Positions 26,107 through 35,456 of a DNA stretch of 64,000 bases are shown in pieces. The stretch's first letter is position 1. Each line of letters opens with the position of its first letter. The position numbers and the translations under genes were made by a program. A model generated the notes under the pieces. The model was not told the origin of the DNA. It saw only the letters and a program-made list of their open reading frames with translations, and made no database searches. Source of the DNA: CBDCVD01 sp965224015 (GTDB lineage Bacteria; Pseudomonadota; Alphaproteobacteria; Rhizobiales; CBDCVD01); contig OZ245032.1 of NCBI GenBank assembly GCA_965224015.1, forward strand, positions 124,001 to 188,000, written 5' to 3'.

Positions 26107-26469
26107 TTAGTGCTCGAAAAACAATGGACAAGACGTGTTATCCGCAAATCACGAACAAAACCTTTGGGCGATCGCGCCATGCGCAACGTCGGCGGCAAGC
26201 TTTTTGCCAAATGGCAAACCTCGAAAAGCAAACGTCAAGAAGGTTGAGAAAGGGTAACAGCCTGAAACGTCTGTTTACCACCGGGCTGGCGATGCCCGTC
26301 AATTGAGCTGTCCAGCTAAACACCCAAGCGCGGCGTCTCGTGTTCCCATGTTGTTACAGGTGGGGGGTGCTACCCCCGGTCCCTTCTATCCCCGGGCCCA
26401 TACTCAATACGGCGCGAATGTGATCAATTTTTTGTCTCCTGTCAAATTCGAATTCGCAAATCTGCGCGC

Positions 26470-26716
26470 CTTAGATCAGCTTGGCGTTAGCTGTACCCAT
26501 TTTGTGAGCGGTACAGCTAACGCCGTAAAGCTGATCGCCCTGTAAACCTATAGCAAAATGCGAGAGAAATACTTAAATCCCTATGCATCCAATTATACCA
26601 AGGGTCCTTAACAATGACTCATGGCTTAGCGTCAAAGAGGTATGTTATCAAGGCAGTACACCAGTCAGCGTGTATATAAAGCCAATACCGCTGGTATTAA
26701 ACGCATTTTGCTATAG
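26470..26716. repeat. Bipartite B repeat interrupted by a 103-bp element
   Basis: B2 hairpin at about 26470-26545. B1 starts CTATAGCAAAATGCG at 26549 and resumes as TAAACGCATTTTGCTATAG after the inserted element (26595-26697). Confidence 0.88.
26595..26697 (+). repeat. 103-bp mobile repeat, copy 2 (nested in B repeat)
   Basis: ATACCAAGGGTCC...CCGCTGGTAT, 103 bp, with T on both flanks. Inserted in the B1 hairpin; the empty site is visible at 26041-26106. Confidence 0.92.
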
Positions 26717-27117
26717 GCGCGAAAGCATAAGCCTCTTGAGAGTTTTCGATTGCCAACACCTCCCCGCGTCTGATCCCAAGCCACCCTCGCAAGACACGAT
26801 AAAACGTCGCCTCCGGCGCCCTTGACTGCAAGTCTCCTCAACATGATTGTGACGGATACAAGGGGGAGCGGGTTGGCCAGGTTGTAAATAGACGTTTCCA
26901 GCCGAGCCTCTCTGTTAAACCCTGCATCACCAGCCCTGTCACTCGTGGTCCAAATAGGTGTACACTATAGCGTTAACGGAATGGCCGGGGATAAACTATC
27001 CCCAGGGCGCTAAACTTATACGGGTAGTTTAAAGAAATTTCTTTTTTTGCGAGTATTTTTCTGATATACAATTTATACGCTTAATTGACACCCAATCAAA
27101 ACCAGCGGATGCGGACA

Positions 27118-27327
27118 ATGATACAGAATAATCAGGCCAACGGGGACCCGGCGCAAGGCACGCATATTGCTCAGGCGACATCTCTTGATGCGGCCAGCTA
27201 TATCGCCCAGATTTGTGGAGAGCTTCAGGAGATGGCGCGCAAGAACGAATTGGAGATGATCGCGTATCTGCTAGCGATGGTTCGTCAGGAAGCCCTTGAA
27301 ACCATTGAGGATATTCGTATAGGCTGA
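27118..27327 (+). CDS. Conserved small alphaproteobacterial protein, function unknown
   Basis: 69 residues from ATG 27118 (MIQNNQANGDPAQGTHIAQA); an ATG at 27109 is equally possible. The core ASYIAQICGELQEMARKNEL then EMIAYLLAMVRQEAL is a two-helix pattern I recall as widespread in Alphaproteobacteria. A decayed paralog at 62164-62480 retains IAQVCA / ELQEMA / LVYLLVNVRQEALE, which supports a real, selected gene. Located between dprA and topA but on the opposite strand. Confidence 0.7.
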   Translation: MIQNNQANGDPAQGTHIAQATSLDAASYIAQICGELQEMARKNELEMIAYLLAMVRQEALETIEDIRIG

Positions 27328-27393
27328 GGCGCTAACCGCTAACCGCGATACCGCCGGTCGCCGGATGTGATACGGGGTTCGCGTTGGCTGTCG

Positions 27394-27457
27394 CTCTCAA
27401 GACGTCAATCTCTCAAGACGCCAATCTCTCAAGACGTCAATCTCTCAAGACGTCAAT
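27394..27457. repeat. 16-bp tandem repeat, four copies, at the end of dprA
   Basis: Four units of CTCTCAAGACGTCAAT, one with a T-to-C change. The dprA stop codon lies in the fourth unit (27445-27447). Confidence 0.92.
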
Positions 27458-28686
27458 AGAGACAGGGTTTGGCTGCCATGGCGCTCCAGGCGCCCGGCCA
27501 CATCAAGCTCCAGAATCATCATTTGCACGCGCTGCGCCGGCAGGCCGGTTTGGCGAATGATGTCGTCAACGCTGACAGGGGTGGGGCCCAGCGCGTGGAT
27601 CAGGATATCGCGCTCTGAGGGTGCTGGCGCGGGGTCCAGGGGATCATCAAGGTCCCCGCCATAAGCGCCCGTGTCATCACCCCATCCCCGTGTTCCCAAC
27701 TCCTTGACTCCGCGACTGTCCTGATTGTCGATGGAGGACGCAACCGCGCCGGAAAGCTCAACGAGGATATCGTCCGCCTTGGTAACAAGGATGGCGCCAT
27801 CGCGAATAAGGCTATTCACACCTCCAGAACGCGGGTCGAGAGGAGAGGCGGGAACCGCGCCGACGAGGCGGTTCTGCTCAAGAGCATACCGGGCGGTAAT
27901 GAGCGACCCGGACCGCTTTGCCGCCTCAACAACGATTGTTGCCAGGCTAAGGCCGGAGATGATGCGGTTACGACGGGGAAAGTCCCGGCCCCGGGGCGCC
28001 CAGGTGAGGGGCATTTCCGACACACAGGCTCCGCCCTTGGCCAGTATTTGTGCACACAAATCGGCATTTTCTTTTGGGTAGACATTGTTCAGACCTCCTG
28101 CAAACACGGCGACCGTGCCGCGTTCCAGGGCCGCGTGATGGGCCGCCGCATCAATGCCCCGTGCCAGTCCCGAGGCAATAATAAAGCCGCGATCCGCAAG
28201 ATCACCGGCCAGGACACCGGTGATTTTCTTGCCCGCAATCGAGGCATTGCGCGCGCCTACGATGGAAATACAGTCATGGGCGAAGATGCCCGGGTTGCCG
28301 ATCACCGAAAGAATTGGCGGTGCGGCGTCAATGTGGCGTAGCAAGGGGGGATAGTCGCTCTCCCCAAGGGCGATAAAGCGGATGCCTTGTGCCTTGGCCG
28401 CCTCCAACTCCCTGTCGATACTCTCCCAGGTTGCGATTTTAGTGGTGCGCCTCGCCCCGCCGCGGTGGGCAAGGTCAGGAAGATGTTTCAGGGCCGCCGA
28501 AGCGGACCCGAAACGGTTGATCAGCTCGATAAAGGTAATGGGGCCGATGTTGTCGCTGCGAATAAGGCGCAGCCAGTCGCGGCGCTGCGCCTGGGTTAGG
28601 CGAATAGCGACTGACTCTCCCCTTGACGGGTCAGTCTGATGATCGCCGTTGGGCGGGTTCGGGCCACGAGAGCTCATGCTATTCAC
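27445..28686 (-). CDS. dprA: DNA-processing protein DprA
   Basis: 413 residues. N-terminal SAM-like helices (LRLIRSDNIGPITFIELINR), central Rossmann domain with ISIVGARNASIAGKKITGVL, the GGLNNVYPKENADL block and FPRRNRIISGLSLATIVVEA, and a C-terminal winged-helix domain (PTPVSVDDIIRQTGLPAQRV). DprA loads RecA on incoming single-stranded DNA during natural transformation; many non-competent alphaproteobacteria also retain it. The start is at MNSMSSRG or the next Met. Confidence 0.96.
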   Translation of the reverse strand: MNSMSSRGPNPPNGDHQTDPSRGESVAIRLTQAQRRDWLRLIRSDNIGPITFIELINRFGSASAALKHLPDLAHRGGARRTTKIATWESIDRELEAAKAQGIRFIALGESDYPPLLRHIDAAPPILSVIGNPGIFAHDCISIVGARNASIAGKKITGVLAGDLADRGFIIASGLARGIDAAAHHAALERGTVAVFAGGLNNVYPKENADLCAQILAKGGACVSEMPLTWAPRGRDFPRRNRIISGLSLATIVVEAAKRSGSLITARYALEQNRLVGAVPASPLDPRSGGVNSLIRDGAILVTKADDILVELSGAVASSIDNQDSRGVKELGTRGWGDDTGAYGGDLDDPLDPAPAPSERDILIHALGPTPVSVDDIIRQTGLPAQRVQMMILELDVAGRLERHGSQTLSLLTS

Positions 28687-28696
28687 GCCTTTGCTT

Positions 28697-28832
28697 TAGA
28701 TCAGCATGGGGTTAGCTGTCCCCATTCTGCCCGGGGTGAAGCGAAACCCATAAAGCTGATCGCCCTGAACTCCATAGCAAAATGGGAGAAAAATACGGCA
28801 ACGCCCATCACTCCAGTTAAACGCATTGTTCG
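28697..28832. repeat. Degenerate bipartite B repeat
   Basis: AGATCAGCATGGGGTTAGC...AAGCTGATCGCCC then CATAGCAAAATGGG...TTAAACGCATTG. Same layout as 25966-26106 but diverged and missing the last bases. Confidence 0.7.
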
Positions 28833-28872
28833 TCCTCAAATACGGGTAACATGTCCTTCATCCTTAGGTTTA

Positions 28873-28975
28873 ATACCAAGGGTCCTTAACAATGACTCAT
28901 GGCTTAGCGTCAAAGAGATATGTTATCAAGGCAGTACATCAGTCGGCGTGTCTATAAAGCCAATACCGCTGGTAT
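28873..28975 (+). repeat. 103-bp mobile repeat, copy 3
   Basis: 103 bp, ATACC to GGTAT, with A on both flanks; lies 45 bp before the plsY stop. Confidence 0.9.
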
Positions 28976-29019
28976 AAATCCGGCGAATTTGGTCGCCGAT
29001 GCAACCCGCGCTATGATAC

Positions 29020-29637
29020 TCAACGGACCCTAATGCGGCTTTCCGTGCCTGCGCGCAACCGGGCGATGTTTGCCTGATGGCGCCAAAACACCAAGGCCGT
29101 GATGAGCATAAAAACAAAACCGATGATTGTCGAGGCGGCGATAAACAAGGCTGCTGTTGTGATCGCGCTCGCTCCCAGGGAGGCAACGGAGGAATAGCGG
29201 GTTGTCATCGCGATGATGAGCCAAACAGCACAAAACCCCAGAGCAAAAGGCCAGGCGATGACAAGCAGAACGCCAATGGCCGTGGCGACGCCTTTGCCCC
29301 CCTTAAAGCGCAACCAAACAGGGAAAAGATGGCCCAAAAAAGCGCCAAAACCAGCGGCCAGAGGAACAAGCGTTGCCTCACTGAAAAGAGCGGCAAGACC
29401 CGTCGGTATTGCGCCCTTTAGAACGTCAAGGATAAGGGTGATGGCGGCAAGCGTTTTGTTGGCGGTGCGCAATACGTTGGTTGCGCCGATATTGCCGGAT
29501 CCTGACTGGCGAATGTCTGCAAAGCCGGCGAGTCGTGTGACAAGCAGGCCAAAGGGAATGGCGCCGATGCCATAACCTAACAGAAAAAAAATCAGGCCCA
29601 TGAGGGGAACAAATGCGTTCGATACGATCATGGTCAT
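29020..29637 (-). CDS. plsY: Glycerol-3-phosphate acyltransferase PlsY
   Basis: About 205 residues from MTMIVSNAFVPLMG; the frame is open to 29721 but has no better start. About five to six membrane segments. IPFGLLVTRLAGFADIRQSG, SGNIGATNVLRT and FGAFLGHLFPVWLRFKGGKG are the three PlsY cytoplasmic motifs, containing the SGNxGATN and GHxFPxxxxFxGGKG signatures. It transfers an acyl group from acyl-phosphate to glycerol-3-phosphate, the first step of phospholipid synthesis, in the inner membrane. Confidence 0.96.
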   Translation of the reverse strand: MTMIVSNAFVPLMGLIFFLLGYGIGAIPFGLLVTRLAGFADIRQSGSGNIGATNVLRTANKTLAAITLILDVLKGAIPTGLAALFSEATLVPLAAGFGAFLGHLFPVWLRFKGGKGVATAIGVLLVIAWPFALGFCAVWLIIAMTTRYSSVASLGASAITTAALFIAASTIIGFVFMLITALVFWRHQANIARLRAGTESRIRVR

Positions 29638-30097
29638 TGGCCGGTTGGAGGGTATGGCGTGCGAAATGTGCCGACTTATAACCCGTTTCACCCCGTTGGG
29701 TTGGCAAGAGCAAACAGCCAATCACGTCATCTGTCGGCGGAACTGGTATCACGCCCGCACTTTCGAAGGACCAATCCAACAACGGACTCCAAATCCAGAG
29801 CCCCTGTTTTCGATGGTCTGAAACCGCGCGTCTCCCACGCCATAGCCATTCGACAAGACAACAGCATGTCGTATGGTGGTGGTCTTGTCAAGGGACAGAA
29901 CACTCAGGAGGCGGCAAAAAATCTGTCTTATCAGTCGGTTATAAAGAACTTCAGTTGGTTATAAAGAATTTTCGCGATCCTTTTGAGAGCCCTGCGGTTG
30001 TGTGCAAAACGCTGCAATTTAAAGACGTCAGAGCCCTCAAGGTCCTGAACTTCGAATAGCAAACCGGCGTCGCAGACCGCGGTCATGGAAATTTTTC
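29638..30097. other. Intergenic region before the groES promoter
   Basis: No supported gene. A plus-strand open piece around 29945-30060 (NFRDPFESPAVVCKTLQFKD) may be a gene scrap, and TCAGTCGGTTATAAAGAA / TCAGTTGGTTATAAAGAA is a short direct repeat at about 29930-29970. Confidence 0.35.
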
Positions 30098-30126
30098 TTG
30101 ACACGGGGAGGGGAGTTGCCTAAGTA
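30098..30126 (+). promoter_or_regulatory. groESL promoter, sigma-70-type
   Basis: TTGACA (30098-30103), 17-bp spacer, TAAGTA (30121-30126). Placed just upstream of the CIRCE operator, so HrcA would block the transcription start region. Confidence 0.7.
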
Positions 30127-30139
30127 AGGGCGCGAGCTG

Positions 30140-30166
30140 CTAGCACTCGTTAACCATGAGTGCTAA
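30140..30166 (+). promoter_or_regulatory. CIRCE operator (HrcA binding site)
   Basis: CTAGCACTC - N9 - GAGTGCTAA: consensus except for the first base. It binds the heat-shock repressor HrcA. It leaves an unusually long leader, about 217 nt, to the groES start. Confidence 0.95.
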
Positions 30167-30383
30167 CACGGCTTTTCAGCAAATTCAACCATAAACAATC
30201 GCAATTGTAAGGCGCGCAACAGGGATTTGTGACATAGACCTGCATTTATCTTTTTCCAAAGATCTCTCATAGGCCATGAATAATCATGGTAGGGGGAAAC
30301 AAGAGGATCTATGACGCGTTGGACCGGCTTACGCGCCACGCAAATACACAAACACACTAACACACTAACATGAGGAAAAAGTA

Positions 30384-30671
30384 ATGAAATTTCGTCCACT
30401 GCATGATCGTGTTGTCGTGCGTCGGGTCGAGCAGGACTCAAAAACAGCCGGTGGCATCATTATTCCCGATACCGCGCAGGAAAAACCCCAGGAGGGAGAG
30501 GTTGTCGCCGTCGGACCAGGCGCGCGTGATGACCATGGCAAGATCGCGGCACTTGATGTGAAAAAAGGCGACCGGGTTCTTTTTGGAAAATGGTCCGGCA
30601 CCGAGGTAACCGTCGATGGCGAAGAACTGCTCATCATGAAGGAATCTGACATTATGGGCGTTCTTGCTTAA
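30384..30671 (+). CDS. groES: Co-chaperonin GroES
   Basis: 95 residues. MKFRPLHDRVVVRRVEQDSK, the mobile loop TAGGIIIPDTAQEKPQEGEV and the C-terminal LLIMKESDIMGVL are standard. Seven subunits cap GroEL. GAGG about 10 nt before the start is the ribosome site. First gene of the HrcA-controlled groESL operon. Confidence 0.98.
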   Translation: MKFRPLHDRVVVRRVEQDSKTAGGIIIPDTAQEKPQEGEVVAVGPGARDDHGKIAALDVKKGDRVLFGKWSGTEVTVDGEELLIMKESDIMGVLA

Positions 30672-30724
30672 GCGAAGCGGCCCAATCATCCTTCAATTAA
30701 TCTGAAAATCAGCAAAGCCAGGAG

Positions 30725-32368
30725 TTGAAAATGGCTGCGAAAGACGTGAAATTTTCATCCGACGCCCGCAATAAAATAATTCGCGGCGTCAACACCCTCG
30801 CCGATGCGGTGAAGGTTACCCTCGGCCCTAAAGGCCGCAATGTCGTCCTAGACAAATCCTTCGGCGCCCCGCGTATCACCAAGGACGGAGTCACGGTGGC
30901 CAAGGAAATCGAGCTTGAAGACAAGTTTGAAAACATGGGCGCGCAAATGCTGCGTGAGGTGGCCAGCAAAACCAATGACGTTGCCGGTGATGGCACCACG
31001 ACCGCTACGGTTTTGGCGCAGTCGATCGTCAATGAAGGTGTTAAAGCCGTTGCCGCCGGCATGAACCCGATGGACCTCAAGCGCGGCATTGATATCGCCG
31101 TTGAGGCCGCTGTGAACAGTCTCGAAAGGCGCTCAAAGCGCATCAAGGACACCAGTGAAATCGCCCAGGTGGGAACGATTTCAGCCAATGGAGAGGCGGA
31201 TATTGGTGAGATGATCGCCGAGGCCATGCAGCGGGTTGGTAATGAAGGGGTGATCACTGTTGAGGAAGCCAAGTCCCTTGAGACCGAACTGGAGACGGTC
31301 GAGGGCATGCAGTTTGACCGCGGTTATTTGTCCCCATACTTTATCACCAACGCCGACAAGATGATTACGGATCTGGAAGACCCGTACATTTTGCTGCATG
31401 AGAAGAAGTTGTCGAACCTTCAAGCCATGCTGCCGATCCTCGAGTCGGTGGTTCAGTCCAGCCGGCCGCTGCTGATTATTGCCGAGGACGTTGAGGGCGA
31501 GGCTCTGGCGACATTGGTTGTCAACAAGTTGCGTGGCGGCCTGAAAGTTGCCGCTGTCAAGGCCCCTGGATTTGGCGATCGGCGCAAGGCCATGCTCGAG
31601 GACATTGCGGTTCTCACCAATGGTCAGGTTATTTCTGAAGACCTGGGCATTAAACTGGAAAACGTGAGCCTCAACATGCTCGGCACCGCCAAGCGCGTCA
31701 ATATCACCAAGGAAGAGACCACCATCGTTGATGGTGCAGGCAAGCAAAGCGACATAAAAGCGCGTGTTGGTCAAATCAAGCAACAGATTGAAGAGACAAC
31801 CTCTGATTATGATCGCGAGAAGCTGCAAGAGCGCCTTGCCAAGCTCGCCGGTGGTGTTGCCGTCATTCGCGTCGGCGGCGCGACAGAAGTCGAGGTGAAG
31901 GAAAAGAAGGACCGCGTCGATGATGCGCTGAACGCAACCCGTGCCGCGGTTGAGGAAGGGATCGTCCCCGGTGGCGGTGCGGCGCTGCTGCGCGCCAAGG
32001 ACGCCGTCGCCAAGTTGTCGAACGACAATCCTGATATTACCGCCGGCCTTAAAATTGTCCTTCGTGCTTTGGAGGCGCCCATTCGCCAGATTGCCGAGAA
32101 TTCTGGTGTCGAGGGCTCTATCGTTGTCAGCAAGGTCAGCGAGAAAAAAGGCAACTACGGTTTTGATGCCCAGACGGAAAAGTACACCGATCTGGTCAGT
32201 GCCGGGATCATTGACCCGACCAAAGTTGTGCGTGCTGCGTTGCAGGATGCGGCTTCCATCGCGGGCCTTTTGATCACCACCGAGGCCATGGTGGCTGAGC
32301 TTCCCAAAAAAGAAACCCCCATGCCGCCAATGCCTGGCGGTGACGGGATGGGTGGCATGGGCTTCTAG
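30725..32368 (+). CDS. groEL: Chaperonin GroEL
   Basis: 547 residues; the real start is probably MAAKDVKFSSDARN, two codons in. The ATP-binding DGTTTATVLAQSIV, the LKRGIDIAV block, the apical domain and the C-terminal GGDGMGGMGF tail are all present. It folds cytosolic proteins in a 14-mer cage with GroES. It follows groES by 53 bp and ends before a strong terminator. Confidence 0.98.
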   Translation: MKMAAKDVKFSSDARNKIIRGVNTLADAVKVTLGPKGRNVVLDKSFGAPRITKDGVTVAKEIELEDKFENMGAQMLREVASKTNDVAGDGTTTATVLAQSIVNEGVKAVAAGMNPMDLKRGIDIAVEAAVNSLERRSKRIKDTSEIAQVGTISANGEADIGEMIAEAMQRVGNEGVITVEEAKSLETELETVEGMQFDRGYLSPYFITNADKMITDLEDPYILLHEKKLSNLQAMLPILESVVQSSRPLLIIAEDVEGEALATLVVNKLRGGLKVAAVKAPGFGDRRKAMLEDIAVLTNGQVISEDLGIKLENVSLNMLGTAKRVNITKEETTIVDGAGKQSDIKARVGQIKQQIEETTSDYDREKLQERLAKLAGGVAVIRVGGATEVEVKEKKDRVDDALNATRAAVEEGIVPGGGAALLRAKDAVAKLSNDNPDITAGLKIVLRALEAPIRQIAENSGVEGSIVVSKVSEKKGNYGFDAQTEKYTDLVSAGIIDPTKVVRAALQDAASIAGLLITTEAMVAELPKKETPMPPMPGGDGMGGMGF

Positions 32369-32401
32369 TTCCAGCCCGCCCAGCGTTCGTTTGGTGAAAA
32401 G

Positions 32402-32432
32402 ACCCGGGTCCCTGCGGCCCGGGTTTTCTTAT
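32402..32432 (+). terminator. Intrinsic terminator of groESL
   Basis: ACCCGGG and CCCGGGT arms with a 9-nt loop, then TTTTCTTATTTT. It lies between convergent groEL and uvrC. Confidence 0.85.
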
Positions 32433-32433
32433 T

Positions 32434-34374
32434 TTATCCGGAACCGGGGTTAGCGGAGCGAAAATGATTGTGAATGGCCTGAGCCAGGGTGGTGGAGATG
32501 CCGGGAACCGCGGCGATATCGCTGATGCTGGCCTGAGAAATGGCTTTCGCCGAGCCGAAGTGATTGAGCAACATGCGTTTGCGTCTGGCACCGATGTTGG
32601 CGATTTGATCAAGTTCCGAGCGCGACAGGGCGCGCTGGCGCTTGGCTCTATGGGTACCGATGGCGAACCGATGGGCCTCATCGCGTAGTTGCTGAACGTA
32701 ATAAAGAACCGGGTCTCGCGGCTCAAGCTGGAAGGTCTTGCGTCCCGGTTGATGAAACGTCTCCCGCCCGGCATTGCGTTCAACACCCTTGGCAATGGCA
32801 ATCACAGGCGGGTCCGACAACCCCAGATCCGCAAGGACCCTGGTCACGGTACTTAACTGGCCGGCGCCTCCATCAATAAGGAGCAGATCGGGCCAGGCCG
32901 GTAGCGCCTCCTTGTCCGCGTCGTCGGCGCTGTCGTTTTCAGGGACGGCGCTGTCGGAAGGTTCCTGAGGTGTTGCAGCGTTGGTGGCGACATTTTCCTT
33001 GAGCAAGCGGGCAAATCGCCGCGACAGCATTTCACGCATCATGCCGTAATCGTCCCCGGCGCTGATGTCCGTGGACTTGATATTGAAGCGGCGGTACTGG
33101 TTTTTCACAAATCCATGGGGTCCGGCAACGATCATCGCCCCCACGGCATGGCTTCCCTGGCTGTGGGAGTTGTCAAAGACTTCAATGCGCCGCGGTGGTC
33201 GAGCTAGGGAGAATGTTTTGGCCAGATCGCGCATGAGTTTGACACGTGAGGCCTGATCGGCCAGGCGTCGGGCGAGCGCTTCGCGGGCGTTCAGGCTGGC
33301 CTGATCGACCAGGGTCCGCCGTTGGCCGCGCATGGGAATGTGCACGTCGACCTTACGTCCCAAGCGCGCCGTGAGCGCCTCGGCAAGCAGGGCGCGCTCG
33401 GCAAAGTCGTGACTGACCAACAGAATTCTTGGGGGGTATTTGTTTTCATAAAATTGGGGTAGAAACGCCTGCAAAATCTCCGGGGCCTCAAGGCTTTTGT
33501 CAACGCGCGGGAAGTATGCCCGATTGCCCCAGTTCTGCCCCGTGCGAAAGAAGAACACTTGCACACAGGCCATGCCCGCCTCGGTATGACAGGCGATCAC
33601 ATCAGCCTCTTCAAGAAAATGGGGATTGATCCCCTGATGCGCCTGTACGTGGGCAAGCGCTGCCAGCCGGTCACGCAGGATCGCGGCGCGCTCAAAGTCT
33701 TCCGCTTTAGCCGCCTGATGCATTTGTTCCTGCAGGGTCTTGCGAATGGCATGGCTTTTTCCTCCTAAAAAGCCCTTGGCCTGCGCAACCAAATTCGCAT
33801 AGTCGGTGGCGGAAATTTCGCCGGTGCATGGAGCGCTGCAGCGCTTGATCTGGAACCGTAAGCACGGGCGGCTGCGGCCTTCGAATTCCGCGGGCGAACA
33901 GGTACGTAGCAAAAAGGCGCGCTCCACAACGTTCAAGGTGCGGTTGACCGCCCCAGCGGAGGCAAAGGGGCCGAAATAGGCCCCCGGTTTGCTGCGCCCG
34001 CCGCGGTGTTTCATCAACCTGGCCGTCTCGTGCTTCTCATTGATCAAGATATAGGCGAACGATTTGTCGTCGCGCATCAAGACATTGTCGCGCGGCTTAA
34101 GGCGTTTGATCAGGTTTGCCTCAAGCAACAAGGCCTCGGTCTCGGAGGCCGTGACAACAAATTCCATGGCGGCGGTCTGGGTGATCATGCGCGCAATGCG
34201 GCTGGAATGTCCCGACAGGCGGGTATAACTGGCAACGCGCTTTTTCAGGCTCCTCGCCTTACCCACATAAAGCACGTCACCGGCGGCGTTCATCATGCGG
34301 TAGACCCCTGGCTTGTCGTCAAGGGTGCGCACATAACGGCTGATCAGCTCGGCTCCTGTTGCCTTTTCGCTCAT
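32434..34374 (-). CDS. uvrC: Excinuclease ABC subunit C
   Basis: 646 residues. GIY-YIG nuclease domain at the N-terminus (KPGVYRMMNAAGDVLYVGKA), UVR motif (EDFERAAILRDRLAAL), RNase-H-like C-terminal nuclease (RIEVFDNSHSQGSHAVGAMI; LLIDGGAGQL), and tandem HhH at the end (IGARRKRMLLNHFGSAKAIS). It makes both incisions in nucleotide excision repair. An acidic insert of about 30 residues (AVPENDSADDADKEALPAWP region) sits within the C-nuclease. Confidence 0.97.
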   Translation of the reverse strand: MSEKATGAELISRYVRTLDDKPGVYRMMNAAGDVLYVGKARSLKKRVASYTRLSGHSSRIARMITQTAAMEFVVTASETEALLLEANLIKRLKPRDNVLMRDDKSFAYILINEKHETARLMKHRGGRSKPGAYFGPFASAGAVNRTLNVVERAFLLRTCSPAEFEGRSRPCLRFQIKRCSAPCTGEISATDYANLVAQAKGFLGGKSHAIRKTLQEQMHQAAKAEDFERAAILRDRLAALAHVQAHQGINPHFLEEADVIACHTEAGMACVQVFFFRTGQNWGNRAYFPRVDKSLEAPEILQAFLPQFYENKYPPRILLVSHDFAERALLAEALTARLGRKVDVHIPMRGQRRTLVDQASLNAREALARRLADQASRVKLMRDLAKTFSLARPPRRIEVFDNSHSQGSHAVGAMIVAGPHGFVKNQYRRFNIKSTDISAGDDYGMMREMLSRRFARLLKENVATNAATPQEPSDSAVPENDSADDADKEALPAWPDLLLIDGGAGQLSTVTRVLADLGLSDPPVIAIAKGVERNAGRETFHQPGRKTFQLEPRDPVLYYVQQLRDEAHRFAIGTHRAKRQRALSRSELDQIANIGARRKRMLLNHFGSAKAISQASISDIAAVPGISTTLAQAIHNHFRSANPGSG

Positions 34375-34376
34375 AG

Positions 34377-35357
34377 CTAAACCATCATCTTACCAAAGTG
34401 AAAGGCGAGAACAACAAATGCCCCGTAGAGCATCACCATCACAAGTCCCATGGCCCGCCCGATCGCCTGCTGGCGGAAAATGAACGCAAGCACCAGAAAT
34501 GCGCACACCAGCATGGCCAAAAAGCTCCACAACTCTTGCGCGAAGACGAAGGAAAACGGGGATACCAATGCCGTCAGGCCAATAATGGCCAGGATGTTAA
34601 AGACATTGGATCCAACAACATTGCCCATGGCAACGGCATTTTCACGCCGCACCGTTGCCATTACGGCGGTTGCCAGTTCCGGCAGGGACGTCCCCAGCGC
34701 GACAACAGTCAAACCAATAGCGCTCTCAGAGATATGAAACGCCTGGGCAATGCCCGAGGCCCCTGCAACCGTAAAATGGGCAGCAATCGGCAGGCCGATA
34801 GTACCGGCAACAATAAAAACTATCAACAAGGGCACAGATGCCGGGGCTTCAGGGGTATCATCGACAAGGGCGTCGAGAACCCCGGCATGAGTCGGTTCAC
34901 TCTCTTTGGCGCGACCGCGTGCGGCACCGCGAACGAGGTCGAACAGGAAATAGATAAGCAAGCCGATCAAAAGCGTTCCATCAAGACGGTCCAAATTTCC
35001 GTCGGCGCACAGGATTGTAAAAGCAACGGAAATGGCCACCATAAAGACTCCCGAGCGGTGTAGCCCCGGCACCTCACAACTCAGCGCCAGCACACAGGCC
35101 GGCAGCCCAAGAACCAACAGGACATTGGCGACATTGCTGCCAACGATATTGCCAAGAGCGATCCCCGAGACACCGTTCAGGGCCGCATTGAGGGAGACCA
35201 CAAGCTCGGGCAAGGACGTGCCAAAGGCCACCAGAGTGAGACCGATCACCAACGGCGAAATGCCAAAACGCTGCGCAACCCCCACGGCGCCGCGTACCAG
35301 CCAATCGCCTGCAAAGAACAGCAGGGTAATGCCGACGATCAATTGAATGGTATCCAT
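34377..35357 (-). CDS. Calcium/sodium antiporter, CaCA family (YrbG-like)
   Basis: 326 residues, about ten membrane segments in two inverted halves. The signature alpha repeats are VAFGTSLPELVVSLNAAL with GNIVGSNVANVLLVLG, and VALGTSLPELATAVMATV with GNVVGSNVFNILAIIG. A cytoplasmic acidic loop separates the halves. It exchanges Na+ for Ca2+ across the inner membrane. The start is 3 bp from a likely operon partner only on the uvrC side. Confidence 0.93.
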   Translation of the reverse strand: MDTIQLIVGITLLFFAGDWLVRGAVGVAQRFGISPLVIGLTLVAFGTSLPELVVSLNAALNGVSGIALGNIVGSNVANVLLVLGLPACVLALSCEVPGLHRSGVFMVAISVAFTILCADGNLDRLDGTLLIGLLIYFLFDLVRGAARGRAKESEPTHAGVLDALVDDTPEAPASVPLLIVFIVAGTIGLPIAAHFTVAGASGIAQAFHISESAIGLTVVALGTSLPELATAVMATVRRENAVAMGNVVGSNVFNILAIIGLTALVSPFSFVFAQELWSFLAMLVCAFLVLAFIFRQQAIGRAMGLVMVMLYGAFVVLAFHFGKMMV

Positions 35358-35412
35358 AGGTTCTGCCTGTCAGATGGGGTACAGCCAAACTGCACGGGTA
35401 AATGCATGCAGG

Positions 35413-35456
35413 TCTATAGCAAAATGGGTACAACTAAACGCATGCTGATCTAACGC
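35413..35456. repeat. B repeat half-copy
   Basis: CTATAGCAAAATGGGTAC AACTAAACGCATGCTGATCT: a fusion of B1 left end with B2 right end, probably after internal deletion. Confidence 0.65.

Larger units (their letters stand above)
25811..27117. other. 1.3-kb repeat-rich interval, no supported gene
   Basis: Two copies of the bipartite B repeat dominate: 25966-26106, and 26470-26716 interrupted by a 103-bp element. The segments 26107-26465 and 26717-27000 show no recognisable gene. An AT-rich stretch at 27030-27080 probably contains the promoter of the small gene at 27118. Confidence 0.5.

Noticed and set aside
34398..35063. Plus-strand frame of 221 codons
   Set aside because: Antisense to the Ca/Na antiporter gene, His/Arg/Gln-rich shadow without family features.
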